Source: Pochonia chlamydosporia 170 (taxonomy: Eukaryota > Ascomycota > Sordariomycetes > Hypocreales > Clavicipitaceae). From it: a stretch of 64,000 nt of DNA. The notes below the pieces were generated by a model, which was given only the letters and a program-made list of their open reading frames with translations, was not told the DNA's origin and did not search any database. This document shows, one piece after another, positions 12,854-24,881 of the stretch (positions are counted from its first letter, which is position 1; every line of letters begins with the position of its first letter). The translations under genes and the position numbers were made by a program. The DNA lies in the NCBI RefSeq assembly GCF_001653235.2, contig NC_035794.1:1612001-1676000 (forward strand), read 5' to 3'.

Positions 12854-14422
12854 TCATGACTCTGGACTCGGTCCTAGAGATAACTTGATGCGCCAGTTTT
12901 TGAATTCCTCTGATATGATGCTGCCGTGGCCTGTTTCTTCGACTTTGAATACTTCGATGGTGGGTGATGACGGGTGTCGACGGATGCGGAAGATGCCTTC
13001 TTCGGTGATTGTGGCTTGGAGGACTGGATGTGTTAGCTATATGAGCAGGATTGGTATGTTAAGCGGTCTCGTTAGATGAGGTTATAGGACAGTATAACAG
13101 CGCACAGTGGGGTGATTGAAGCAACAGTGCAGAGACAGGAATGAAGGCAACACACATTCAAGAAACTCCGCCGCAAAATTCACACACATATCCGCATTCC
13201 ACCTCGCTCCCTGCCTCGAATTCACCGTCTGCGGAATATTATGCGTCTCAATCTCCTTGACTTCCACCAGCACGCCATCCCTCGTGCGGAACCCAACTAT
13301 AATCTTGGGCACGCCCAGCAGAAACGACTGAATCCAGTACTTCATGAGCTTGCGGTGGAAATTGTCCATGTCCCCGGGAGATCGGATCTCCGCACTAGTC
13401 TTGAGCTCAACCCAGTTGATAGGCTGGCCGGGGTGTGGTTTTGAATCCCATACTTGAGCTTGTGAGTATGCTATCTATGTTTGGGATAGTGAAACGTACT
13501 TGCGTCTACTTCCCCGCCTAGGCAGAGGGTGGACTTGCCGATGCCGGTGCGCACGACGGAGCAGTATTGCTCTTTGTTGTTGACGATTTGGTTTTCGCGG
13601 TTCTCAATGTATTCTCTTGATGTTTCGGCCCATGGGTTGGGAAGGGTGGAGAGGGTTTCGAATTTGTAGCCTGGAAGTTGTGAGTGTGGGTTTTGGTGTG
13701 AGGAATTGCATGGACGAACCCCAGAATTGCATGACGTCTAAGGGTGGACCGCGCCGAGGGCCGCGGTGGTTCTCTCTAGCTCGAGATTGGACTTTATATT
13801 CGTTGTTTTCTTCGATGAATCTGACTTGTGAGTAGGGCGCTGGCATTGACATAGGGGGCCTACTTACATGCAATCTTGGTATAGCGTGGCATTCATCTCA
13901 AAGCTAAGCAAGTTAGACGACGTTAATAGAGTAAGGATAGGCTACACACCCGTCTTGCTGCTCGAAAAGTGCTGCCATAATCTACCATCTACGTCGTCAG
14001 CACGACACAGATATCATACTGCTGCGCACACAAACCTTGGTCATCATGCCTCGCCACGTCACTACATGGGCATCAATCTTCTTGCCCGCCTCCTTCTCAT
14101 GCGCCATAATGGTCTTCAACAAGCTGTCTAGATGCTCGTCTTTTGAGTCATCTAGTTTTTGGAAGGTGTTGAAGCCCTTGGATAGATCTACGCCTAGTTG
14201 CGGCGTGTAGTAGTACTTCATTGATGAGTCGTCGAGGCGAAACTCATGGTTTTCATCGTATGAGAAGCAGGCGATTTCCTGGCAGGTGTTAGAGAGGGTT
14301 GAATTAGACAATGGGCAGTGATGGAGTGTTTTTAATGAATCTATATGTACCTTTGGTCTCTTTACGGGCTGGCTTTGCCCGGCGAACCGACCCATCGGTT
14401 GTATTGAGAATGTGGCGGACAT
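12854..14422 (-). CDS. rai1: Decapping nuclease Rai1 (DXO family)
   Basis: Rat1/Xrn2 partner that removes aberrant 5' caps (pyrophosphohydrolase/decapping) in nuclear RNA quality control. Eight exons: 14422-14351, 14278-14036, 13981-13950, 13903-13868, 13820-13720, 13670-13500, 13452-13154, 13036-12854. Introns are 46-117 bp and the spliced frame is uninterrupted, giving 378 residues, the usual family length. It starts MSATFSIQPMGRFAGQSQP. The metal-binding active-site motifs are visible: GEVDAIWD and WVELKTS (E-x-D and E-L-K). Also seen are ATLYQDCIFIEENNEY and QFWGYKFETL, typical of fungal Rai1. Two exons are only 32 and 36 nt. The last intron (117 bp) is the longest and uses a GTGTTG donor; the frame and the family match support it. 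Confidence 0.93.
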
Positions 14423-15387
14423 GATGTGAGCGACGCGGGTCGCGTAGGCTGGTGCTGCGTGATTGGTGTTGTATGATGCGGCGAGGGTATATAAATTGAT
14501 TTAATAGAACTGCTGGGTGTATGGTTGTGTTGATTCGAGTGAAATTTGGCTGTTCAGGTTGTTGAAGGAGAGTTGCTTGTTCGTTTGGGTGATGGTGGGT
14601 GGAATGTCCGTGTTGGGTTTAGGGTCACGTCGCATTTGCTCCATAGATTTGGTTTGAGAGTAGATGGTCAGGACGATTTGAGTCTATGTGAAGGCGATTC
14701 AATTTACATAAATAAGATGGGCATTTTTTAATCTTGTCTGTAATTTTGTTTATTTAGTCCCTGTTGGAAATGGCCAGTCTGCAGTGTATTGAGTATTTCT
14801 GAAGCATGGCTGCAGTAGCTGCAGTACCATCTCCGTCGCTGCTTCAAGACACTCCGCAAAGGCATGAGGAAAAGAAGGGTATTGTTTGGAGCACACGTTT
14901 GCTACAGCTACTCTTTTTACAAACGAAAGGCAGATAGACCAAACCAGACACGTGTTACCCTCGAAAGCAACGCAGTCAATCAATCTGGGCAACCCACCAG
15001 AGCAGCCATATAAACGCGTTTAAAACACGTGAAAAGCAATTGTGGTCCTCGGCCGCGCTTTGGTCTGGCGGTTGAGCCCAGGCGGACCTCCAGGGGCCCC
15101 TTCGTCAAGCCCGGAATCTCAACCGTCAGCTCAAAGTCTCTGGATATTGTCAATCTATATACCTGAGTTCGAACTGGCCAGGATTCAAGCCCTCTGGCTA
15201 GAGTTGCTTTCGTGGGGGGCACCTAGTCAGAGTATGGTGACTATCACAGAGTACTCCACAGAGAGAAGTCTGCTCACCTAGAGAATTTCCTAGGATTTTA
15301 TCTTCATTCACAGATGCCAATCCGGAACGGGATGTAGGGGGCTGCCAGGGAGAATGAGTTGCCGAATAGCTGAGGATTACGGCGCAA

Positions 15388-15403
15388 TTTTTTTTTTTTT
15401 TTT
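15388..15403. repeat. Poly-T run
   Basis: 16 consecutive T on the plus strand between genes. Confidence 0.95.
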
Positions 15404-16096
15404 GAAGATTTTCTCTTTTTATTTTCATGGGGAACGAAAATATACAGCGGTTGCGTCAAAGGGTCTCTCTTCCGAGCAAAGTATCACACACGCGTTGATC
15501 ATAAAATATACGCGTTTTTAACACCAGATACTCGTCCATGAAAACTAGCTTCGCGGATGGGTATCTTGGAAATATTGTTCGTCGATAAATTGTCCATCCA
15601 GCATGGATCCTTCTCTTGGCCGTGATTCAACAACATTTGATCTAATGCTGTTGACCAAGTCCCATCACATCTTACCCTAGACTTGGGTAATGTCACCAAA
15701 TGTCTACAACGAAAGTGTCAGCAATCCATTGTGTCCTTTGGACGTAGACTCGCAACAATGATAAGTACTTAAGTATACAGACACCTCAGAGATTTTCACC
15801 TCTACCTGCACCAGCGTCTTTGTTTGATTCAATGTTGCGTCGCGAATGTCTGAACTCCGCTGTCTGGGGAAATTGAGGTAACAATGGAAGGTGGCAGTGG
15901 GGTCAATTGCCTTGAATGCTCCTTCCAGCTTCCTTCATCTCTGTCATTTTTACTCCGTACAATAATCACAACTCCCACTTCGCGTCTCGTCATCAATATA
16001 TCATTCCAAAATTCTTATTTGAACCCCCTCAGGAACGCGGCTCACTCAAACTTCGAGAGGAAGTCGACCTGAAGCTGCTTGTAAGTTGGCATATAC

Positions 16097-16102
16097 CACG
16101 TG
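16097..16102. promoter_or_regulatory. CACGTG E-box upstream of chromodomain gene
   Basis: CACGTG 360 bp before the chromodomain gene start. In fungi such boxes bind bHLH factors such as Cbf1-like proteins; use here is inferred only. Confidence 0.3.
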
Positions 16103-16138
16103 ATTGCAATCCTCGCCGCCCTTTCCATCGTTGAACGT

Positions 16139-16157
16139 GGGGTTGGGTTGGGTTGGG
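16139..16157 (+). repeat. Telomere-like G-run repeat, potential G-quadruplex
   Basis: Four runs of three or four G separated by TT, about 300 bp upstream of the chromodomain gene. It resembles but does not equal the TTAGGG telomere unit. Confidence 0.85.
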
Positions 16158-16458
16158 TTCGTCTGTGACTAGCCATCAAGCCATCCATCCACTTGAGCAC
16201 CCACACACACATCCATGGTCATAGCAAGCAAGGTCTGGTCCATTTGTGGTCCCAGCTACATACATGAGTGCCTACTACATACAGCCTCGCCTCTGCCGTA
16301 TGCGGATCGTCTTACATCAACCCAACATTCACGCTTTGCGCCAGACCAAAACGTCGGTCGGATGGCATCAGTGCGACTTTGATTGCTGTGGAAGTTGCAT
16401 CTATACCCATCGGTCGACCGATTAATCGTCCGACGCCCAACTACACACAACCAGGTCA

Positions 16459-19400
16459 ATGCCCAAACCACGAAGCAATCGACCTCGCAAATCAAAGTCC
16501 AAGTCGCAAGGCTCCGTCAACGCTTCGGACGAAGAAGGCTGGTATACAATCAGGGCGATCCTCGACGAGCGCCTAGTGAAAGGCCGTGTAGAGTATTTGG
16601 TCGACTGGGACGACAACAAGGAGACTGGCAAAACATATTTACCGACCTGGGTAGGTTGACCTGATTCCTGCCCCCACGAAAGTCAACTACATTGCATGAT
16701 GCTGACCAGTAATGTCTAGAGTCGTGAAGTTACAGATATTGCCAGAGACGAATGGGAAAAGCGAAAGTCATCACACGCGACTGAAGACAACACCCAGGAT
16801 AGCCAGCCGCCTCGACCAGCAAATTGGCGACAGCTCCAGAGATCGCAGACAGCTGGTCCGTCTAGTACATCTCGTCGACGCAGGCGGTCCTCCACCGAAG
16901 ACGGCACCGGTCGTCCTAGCAAGGCCTCCAGAATCGCATTCAGTGCCACTCCATCAGAAGAACCTGTACCATCTATTGTATCAATATCATCTCCAGTCAG
17001 CGCAGACGATCCTGACGGCTTCGACTATTTCTCACAAAGGGAGCTTGACGCCCAGCAACCCCAGCAGCTGATTGTCGAATTGCAGAAGAAGTCTGACTTC
17101 GATCCGTCAGACTACGCTACACAGGAAAATACTCAAAGTAGCGGCCAGTCGTCCCAGTCTATCGCCGAACTAGAGGAACAAGACGAACGCAATTTGCTTA
17201 CTTCTCAACTGACCAGGCAGACTATCCCTGATTCGCAGGAACCCTCTGGGCAGATTTGGAGCCAGGATCAGCAACCTACCGACTTTGCACTGTCTTCACA
17301 GGCTGAATGGTCCGAGGCTCAAAGCCAGCCGCCTTTTGAGTCTCAGTTTCCAGTTTCTGTTGATCAACATCCAGACGATTTCAGTGGAGAACGGGATTCT
17401 CGCAACTCTATAGGCGGAGACTGCCATTTGTCGGAGCGTTCTGACGTTGCTGATATCCCCTCTCACCAGCTCGGTCAGGTGGCATCACCAAGTACTGCTA
17501 GTCAAGACTTCAATCTCACAACTCCGGCGACAAAACCACATTCCGCCCAATCGAACAGCGATCAAGACTTCGAGGCCGTCCCTGCGACTAGTCCAGTGTT
17601 CTTTTCACAAGTGGGCCCCGCTGCTTTGTTCCACTTGCCAGAGAGTTCCGTCTCTGGCGGCAGTCAACTATCGCCTATTAAAAGTGCAGTTGCAGAGACT
17701 CCATCAGAACCAAAGCAGGACTCGGCTAGCACCTGGGGTCTAGCCACCAATTTTGCCCCCGAATCTCAAGACGCTCAGATCTTCCAGATCAATCCCTTTA
17801 TATCACATGTAGAAGCCTTTTCAGATAGTCACGAAACGACCAACGCACCACTCACATTACACCCTAACGCATCACACACTGTGTCACAGCATTCGGAGCC
17901 CCTTTTCACAATGGAAGGTCAGGATGCAAGTGATCCTGTGAACCAAACGCCGCAGCCATCAGCTGTTGATGAACTGAGCCAAATTTTCAATCTGGACAAT
18001 GTCATGGCTGAAGGAACTTCTTCAAATCCTCCTGAGTCAGGCGAACTGCCTCGAGAATCTGAAACTTCTGCTGCCAGTCCAGGATTTCGAGGACATCAGG
18101 AGCAACATGAGCCCCCAGCCACTGAACATGAACCCGCTGGCCTTCAAAGTGAGCAAACAAAATCTAATCATGTCTCTTTCTCCCGGGACTCTGCTGTGGC
18201 TGCTATGAAGAACATCGTTAACGCGGTTTTCGCAAATCCAGATCCAGACTTACCAGCCTCCGGTACCATGATGCCCGACACGGGACACAACCCTGACCTG
18301 GGTACGGTGTCTTTGGCAGACATCTCCAAACAGCCAGATCTTACTGCTCACGCCCTACCTTTAATGCCTTCACTACTTCCCCATGATAGGCTTTCCTCTG
18401 CCCCAGTGGACAGCTCTGGTGTGTCTGTACCTGGAGGACAGCCTCAGCAAGAGGAAGATTCAGACGACTCGAGTGATGGATCTCAGGAACCTATTACACT
18501 AAAGCACATTATCACCTTACCGTTCCAGGCTAGTCTGAGACCGTTATACGATGATACCCTGCTTGAATCAAAGCGGGAAGTGACTCAATTTGGCGCCATA
18601 TTCAATAGCGAAGAATATGTTGAGCCAGATAAGACTCTTGTCCAGAAGATAGATCAACTTTTCAGTCGACTACACAACATTTGCGATTACCCACCTGATG
18701 CGGTAGGCAGCGTACTCGAAAATCTTCCTTCAGATCAGCTCATCAAATATTGCTGCGATGCAAATCCCAAGTTCAATTTTATATATGAGATATTGCAGGG
18801 CCTAATCAAAGAGACCCGCGTCCTGATTGTCGCAAGGTCTACCGATTTATTAAACCTGCTCTATCGTCTAACGGAGGCTTTGCAGATTGAGTGCGTGTGT
18901 GACGAGATGGGCAAGTCCAAGAGCGAGTATGCCTCGTCTATAGCTAGAGTCACTCTCATCCTTCCTGGACAGAATGTCGAAGAAGACGATTTTGATCTCG
19001 TGATTGGATACGATCATTCTTTCGGCGGCTCGGAGATTGGGAAGAAGTTGGAGCCAGAGATCCCAGAGGCTAGATCGCCATTGGTGTTGATTTTGGTCAC
19101 TACGCACTCTATTGAGCATATCGACCTTTACATTTCTGATGAATTGTCGCCACTAGAGAGAAAGAATGCGCTCCTATCTGGGATCGTACGATCGCGACAG
19201 CTTGTGAGCGACCCTGATCGTGGATATCCAGAGCCTCATGAGCTTGCTAGCCTGTTCCTCGACTACTTGAATGGTCAGGTAGAGGGTGTCATTTGGGAGC
19301 CTATACCAGTACCCGAAGAAGTGATGGACATTTACCTAAGTTCCCAGTCGCGGTCACAAATGCCCATACAAGGCACCCCAGAGCCAGAAAATGCTCGAAA

Positions 19401-20582
19401 GCGGAAACTTGTAAGCTGGTCACCGCACGAATAACAGCGCTGCGTTTTCTAACAGTGCAATAGGATGATTCTGATGACGAAGATGTAAAGCGAATGCGCA
19501 TGTTAACACATCAGCGATCGACGGTGCAGACCAACGAGGCACCTGTACCGGATGATGTGAAGGCGCTGCTCGACTCTGTGAATCTTGAAGAGACGGCTAT
19601 TAAGTCGTCTCGTGTTCATATCAGTGTGCCGGTGGCCGTCTTGCAAGCCCTGGCAGAGCAGGTATGACATTCTGCAGTATAAGCATAGACACTCAATTGC
19701 TAACTTGAAGTCTAGAATGCGGAGCTCAAGCGACAGCTGGAAGCATCTGACAGAGATGCAGAGTACAAGGGTCTCATTGCGAGTTTAGAGACTCGTCTGA
19801 AGGAATATGGGAGAACAACAGAAAAGGTCTACTCATCCCAACGAGCTGCACTAGAGGACCGGGCCACGTTCGAGCGAGAAACTCGCAAAGCCGAGGCAAA
19901 CCTCCTTCAAGCCAATGAGACAGCTCACCGAGAGTCAGAAAAAGCCCAAAAGAAGATTGCTGACCTTGAAGGAACAGTTGTTCGCTTAACAACCGACCCC
20001 TCCAACCCGGAAGAACCATCGCCCCTATCTAAAACCCAAGCTCTCTTGCAGGAATCCCAAGAAAAGATCCTCCTACTCGAAAAGCGTCTTGAAAACGCCC
20101 ACAAGGACGCAGACTACGCTCGCAGTCTCTACCAAGACGCAACAACTACATCCAGCGCACTGCGCGGCGAAAACACCGATCTCAAGGAACAAGTTTCCGA
20201 TCTTTCTAAGAAGACTGAAGAAACACTGGGTAATATCCACCGAATTCAGGCTGAGAATACAACAAAATCACATCTCCGTCAGATTCGAGACCTGAAGACA
20301 CAACTCCGCGAGCGGGAGATTGAGCTAGATTGCACAAAGGAGGAGCTGCGAACGTTGAAGAACGGTCGTAGGGAAACTCGACAGGTTAGCGTGCCGCGGA
20401 GTCCGAGAATGGGCATGATGAGTCCCCGGACAGGGAGGGCAAATTATGGGAGTGCAGGCGGCTCAACTAGTAGAGGGACTAGTCCTGCTCCTACGAGTGG
20501 TGATGTCGCAGGGAGTGTGGTTGCGGGGATGCAGTTTTTGGGACAGCCGCCTAATGGGAGGTGGAATCATCTTCGGGACTAA
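16459..20582 (+). CDS. Chromodomain protein with HDA2/3 domain and coiled coil (CDP-2-like)
   Basis: Probable subunit of a class II histone deacetylase complex that binds methylated histone H3. Exons: 16459-16650, 16720-19410, 19464-19661, 19716-20582; 1315 residues. The chromodomain is at about residues 26-80 (WYTIRAILDE, VEYLVDWDD, TYLPTW) and is split by the first intron right after TW. A long acidic Ser/Gln-rich linker follows. A domain matching HDA complex subunits 2/3 lies at about residues 655-925 (LKHIITLPFQASLRPLYDD, VLIVARSTDLLNLLYRLTEA, DFDLVIGYDHSF, a SNF2-helicase-like fold without an ATPase motif). A coiled coil runs from about residues 1027 to 1250. The layout fits Neurospora CDP-2 of the HP1-CDP-2-HDA-1-CHAP silencing complex; that equation is inference. 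The small second exon set joins in frame. Confidence 0.88.
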
Positions 20583-21129
20583 GTGTTGAACTGGCTTGTT
20601 GATGCATAGATTGGTCTGGCGTTTAGGCATGATTGTTAGCGGAATGTCACAGATTGACATGTTGTGCTCGGCAGTGCAGATGTGTGAAAATATGGCGTGT
20701 ATATGTCGACGGTTGCCTGATTTGTGATGCTTAAGCAGTGAAAACAGTGGCTTTAAGTTCCCGAGTCCGAATGTCGTTTGCAGCTTGACTTGTAATGCGC
20801 TTAGAATGGCAAGTGAAATTGAAGTCCCGGTATCCGAATGACTGAACTGTGGGCTATCCGCACTCACACCTGCAATGCCACCATCACCATATAGTACATC
20901 ACACTAGATTGAGGTTTGTTCTTTTGTAAAACAACCAATTCTCGCCCCCCGGTCTATCTTTGCCCATCGATTCCGCCTAGAATAACATGTACAAAATGAT
21001 TTGTTTCAACCCGCGGCAGCAAACAAATTACTTTCCTTTACAAGAAAAACACACCCTTGTCTTTCCCACCCGCTACAGTCCTCCCTGCTCTTGGATATTG
21101 ATTTTATGAAAAAAAAAAGTAGTTTGAAT
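20583..21129. other. Convergent 3' intergenic region
   Basis: Between the 3' ends of the chromodomain gene and cox6. Nothing coding seen; a short A-run lies near 21110-21118. Confidence 0.7.
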
Positions 21130-21941
21130 TTATTTCTCCTCGGGGTACAGGTCCTCCTTCAGAGGGACGCCAAGCTCTTCCCGGAGAGACTTGAGCTCAT
21201 TCAGATATTGGTCGTACTGGCCCTTGTTTTCGACCTTGGCCTTGACGCCTGTCATTGGGGTTAGCAAGGCAGAAGTGTATGGGTGGCGTCTGGAACGTAC
21301 CCTCAAAGATGCGGACGGCGGTAGCAAAGTCGTTGACCCTTCGGGCGGCCTTGAGGGCAGCGGCGATGACAGAGGTGGAGGGGACGAGATCGTAGGCGAA
21401 GGCGTTGTTCAAGTTGCGCTGGCCAATGGCAGTTAGTACGAATCGTATGACTGGTGTTTCAACGCAGGCCCCAGTAAAGAGCTCAGCAAAACGTACCTGG
21501 AGCTCAAAAACATCCTGGACGCCGTCAAACTCCTTCTCGAATCTGGAATTGATGACGAGTTAGCCATTGACACACCCCAGTATAAGTATTGCAGCTTCCG
21601 GCGATGGAATTCAGCTCGGATGCCGGCTAGCAAAATATTGCGCTCATCCGACCGCAGCTGCAGATACAGTCGCCTTCGCGGAATTGACCACGACCCAGAC
21701 GTCCGCAATGCCCGGTAATCTCGCGAATTGAAAGCGTCCGGAAGCTACATATGTGTACGAGGGATGCAATTGCTCACCTGGCAGTGAACTCCTCAAAGGT
21801 CTCCTCGGCGTGCTCGCCTCGTCGGGGCATTGAAGTGCTGAAGGCGCGGACCATCAGGGGTTGGGCGGCAGGACGGGCGGCGGCACGGAAGAAGGAGGTT
21901 GAGCCGCGGGCGGCAACGCGGAGCATAGAGGCGGACGGCAT
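21130..21941 (-). CDS. cox6: Cytochrome c oxidase subunit 6 (mammalian 5A type)
   Basis: Nuclear-encoded subunit of respiratory complex IV on the matrix side of the inner membrane. Exons: 21941-21778, 21542-21497, 21418-21301, 21248-21130; 148 residues, the usual length. The first 35-40 residues form a mitochondrial targeting sequence (Arg/Ala/Ser-rich, no acid). The mature part includes EETFEEFTARFEKEFDGVQD, NNAFAYDLVPSTSVIAAAL and KSLREELGVPLKEDLYP, clearly the Cox6/COX5A family. The first intron (235 bp) is long for this locus; the second exon is only 46 nt. Divergent from the elongase gene. Confidence 0.95.
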
Positions 21942-23044
21942 TGTGTGGAAGGTTTCTGCTCAAGGAGGATTGAGGTGGGAAGAAGAGGTTGTTGTCGACG
22001 TTGGTGATGTGGAACTCCAAGGGCGGTTGTGCGTTTTTCGAGCCACGGCCTCTCTGGTTGCAGGTTGTTCGGGAGCGAATGGGCTGATGTGAATGACTAA
22101 GCGGTTGATTGGCTCATTTTTTGGGTAGGTGGTAGATGGACTGTGCGAATTGAGTAGCCGAAGCTTGGGTTGGTGTAAGATGGAGTGGGATCATACGGTG
22201 TGGACGCAGTCGGGCACGGTATGTAGACTTGCGTCATTGGCATAGCTTTGATTTTGCCCGATTCCAATTCGTCGCATGGGAGCAACCAGTCTGAGCATGG
22301 CTCGAGTGGTCCGTTCAATCACCTTGGTTTGGCTGGTTGTCTGTCTCATTTGACTTGACTTGACGGTCGAGCCTAGAGCAATGCACATCCATTCCAGCTT
22401 GCATGTCAGTTTCGTGACCACAGCATACTGGAGTTTACGGAGTATTGCAGTTTGCCATCAATTGATGTCTATTGGAGCTAATCGATTTGCACCGGTGCCT
22501 CGTGCAGCCGCATCTGGTTTGCGGTTGTCAGAAGTCGCGTGTGGTAGCATGGCTACACAATTAACTTGAGTTTTTCAACATTGCCTTTCCATTGAAGCCA
22601 CCAGCATATTTGGCTTTACCACCTGGGTTCTTTTCCAGCACCGACGTATCGTTTTACATTACATGACGAAGCAAGCCACTCGGTCTCCCGCTTTCTGTCT
22701 GAGATTGTGTCACTCAAAGCGGGCAACCATGCAAGGACACCAAGCCAGATGTTCCCATGGACCAGACGGCCACAAATTCCCAGCGATCAAAGCACCGAGG
22801 TACAATAGCATCAAAATAAACCACATCGACCCAAGGACGGCCTCGGACCCCTACTGTTAGAGAATTACTACTGCATGGACTGGCTGTGCAGGTACTCCAT
22901 ACCTAAATGGGACTTTTAAAATTGCCAGCACCACCTGCTAATTTGTATGTAATGCATCCAACTGGTTCCCGTTGACTGACTCCTGTCTCTTCCGTACTCG
23001 ATACTTCCGCCGTCTCCAGGAGTCCCACACTTATTATCCCGGAT

Positions 23045-23050
23045 CACGTG
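23045..23050. promoter_or_regulatory. CACGTG box in ATCACGTGAC context
   Basis: Palindromic core with TCACGTGA flanks, as preferred by Cbf1-like bHLH factors. About 600 bp upstream of the elongase start. Function inferred. Confidence 0.35.
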
Positions 23051-23267
23051 ACAGATCTCTTCAAGGTTTGACAAAATCCAGATGACAGGGGGCGGTGATT
23101 GGACGGCAATTCAACGCCGACGAATCACATGCGAGTTCCTACTCGATGTTGCCAAGTGCCAAATTGAACTATGCCTTTCTCCGTAGTGAAATTTCCCCTT
23201 TTCGAGCGCGAGCCAGTCGACGCGGGCTTTTCGGTGGTACACTCTGGTCCTCGTCATCCTCATTTTT

Positions 23268-23332
23268 CTCTCCTCCTCCCCTTCCCTTTTCCTCCCTTCC
23301 TTCTTTTTTCTTATCCGGCACGCCCGTCGTCA
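23268..23332 (+). promoter_or_regulatory. CT-rich tract upstream of elongase
   Basis: Nearly pure pyrimidine stretch on the coding strand. Such tracts often precede transcription start sites in filamentous fungi. Confidence 0.45.
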
Positions 23333-23648
23333 TCTTCTGTATTTTATTAATCTCTTTGCCAATTGCATCTTTGTTTTTCAAAGGGCCATTGGGCAATTCT
23401 GCTTCTTCTTGTCACTCCTTGACCTTGTGCGGTCCGTCCGTCTAGTCCGCCAGCGTGGGAACTTAACACGGGGAACCACTTGTCGCGTCGTTGTTCCGAC
23501 GACCCCGAAACTTAATTCTATTCAGCAACCAGTGTTGTTCGTCAACACCGCGTCTGAATAATCTCTCGACATTTCTGCCTCTGTATCGACACTCCAATCG
23601 TCTGATCTTGCTCGCTGCGATCCGAACCCATCCCAATTTCTCGCAACC

Positions 23649-24881
23649 ATGTCCGGCATCCTTGAGCAGCTCCCGCTGCCGACGATCGATCGTCCTTTTG
23701 GCGTCCACCTATGGCCTATTTTCAGCAAGGCCTGGGAGGTCGTTGTTGGCTATCCCGCCGAGGAGTTCAAATTTGTCCCCTTTGAGACTCCCATGTCGAC
23801 CCTAAAGTCGACCTCTATCTTCATCGTCATCTACTACATGATCATCTTTGGTGGCCGTGAGTTGATGCGCAATCGTGAGCCATTCAAGCTCAAGTCTCTC
23901 TTCCTCATCCACAACTTCTACCTCACCGCTATCAGCGGTATCCTCCTGGTCCTCTTTATTGAGCAGCTTGTTCCCGAGCTCTACAAGAATGGTGTTTTCC
24001 ACGCCATCTGCCACCACGATGGTGGATGGACCCAGCCCATGGTTGTCCTGTATTACGTATGTTGGAACAAATTCTATGTGCACGTGTGCAATTGTGTTTC
24101 CTCTCTTGCTAACTTTGCTTGCAGCTCAACTACTTGACCAAGTATCTCGAGCTCCTGGACACCGTTTTCCTGTTCCTGAAGAAGAAGCCCTTGAGTATGT
24201 TTCCTGCGCACTTGACACGAATGATAGGACAACCGTTTCTAACATAACTTACTCACAGCTTTCCTCCACTGCTATCACCACGGCGCCACTGCTCTGCTCT
24301 GCTACACCCAGCTGATTGGTTCAACCTCTGTTTCTTGGGTTCCCATCACCCTTAACCTGACTGTCCACGTCGTCATGTACTGGTACTACTTCCAGAGTGC
24401 TCGTGGCATCCGAATTTGGTGGAAGGAGTGGGTCACTCGTCTCCAGATCATCCAGTTCATTATTGATCTTGGTGAGTATTTGCAAATGTCACTCGATCAA
24501 GCTGAGGCCGAGCATGTTGCTAATGTGTGAAAACTAGGATTCGTCTACTTTGCCTCGTACACGTACTTCACCTCGACGTATTTCCCCTGGATGCCCAATG
24601 CTGGCAAGTGCGCCGGCGAGGAGTTTGCAGCTTTCTCCGGTATCGCCATCCTCAGCTCCTACCTGGTCCTCTTCATCTCCTTCTACTTTGCCACCTACAA
24701 GAAGGGTGGCAAGAGCACCACTCGCAAGTCTCTGCGCCGCATGTCTCAGGCTCCTCTTCCCGATCCTCTGCACGTCCAGGCTGCCGTTGCCGCCAACGGC
24801 AAGGGCAACGGTCACACGAATGGTGCTACCACGACCGGAGCTAAGACCAACGGCGTCACCACTCGCTCTCGCAAAGCCTAA
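23649..24881 (+). CDS. ELO-family very-long-chain fatty acid elongase
   Basis: 3-ketoacyl-CoA synthase in the endoplasmic reticulum membrane that condenses malonyl-CoA with long acyl-CoA to feed sphingolipid synthesis. Exons: 23649-24056, 24125-24194, 24259-24471, 24538-24881; 344 residues. The catalytic histidine box HCYHH is present ([13 protein letters not shown]), formed just after the second intron. Other family motifs are [20 protein letters not shown] before it and [14 protein letters not shown] after it. Several hydrophobic helices span residues 50-290. The tail is basic and Ser/Thr/Gly-rich (KKGGKS, then [10 protein letters not shown]). It is an ELO2/ELO3-type protein by overall pattern; chain-length preference cannot be read from sequence. 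Confidence 0.94.

Larger units (their letters stand above)
14423..16458. other. Divergent intergenic region, rai1 to chromodomain gene
   Basis: 2.0 kb with no recognised gene. It contains a run of 16 T (15388-15403), a G-run repeat (16139-16157) and a CACGTG box (16097-16102). A GC-rich minus-strand open frame (14980-15222, 80 codons) is unrecognised and not called. Confidence 0.65.
21942..23648. other. Divergent promoter region, cox6 to elongase
   Basis: 1.7 kb without a recognised gene. It contains a CACGTG box (23045-23050) and a pyrimidine-rich tract at about 23268-23332, within 400 bp of the elongase start, typical of strongly expressed fungal genes. Confidence 0.7.

Noticed and set aside
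15160..15240. tRNA-like boxes on the minus strand
   Set aside because: The A-box match is poor, the B-box-like word is too close, and no cloverleaf can be drawn.
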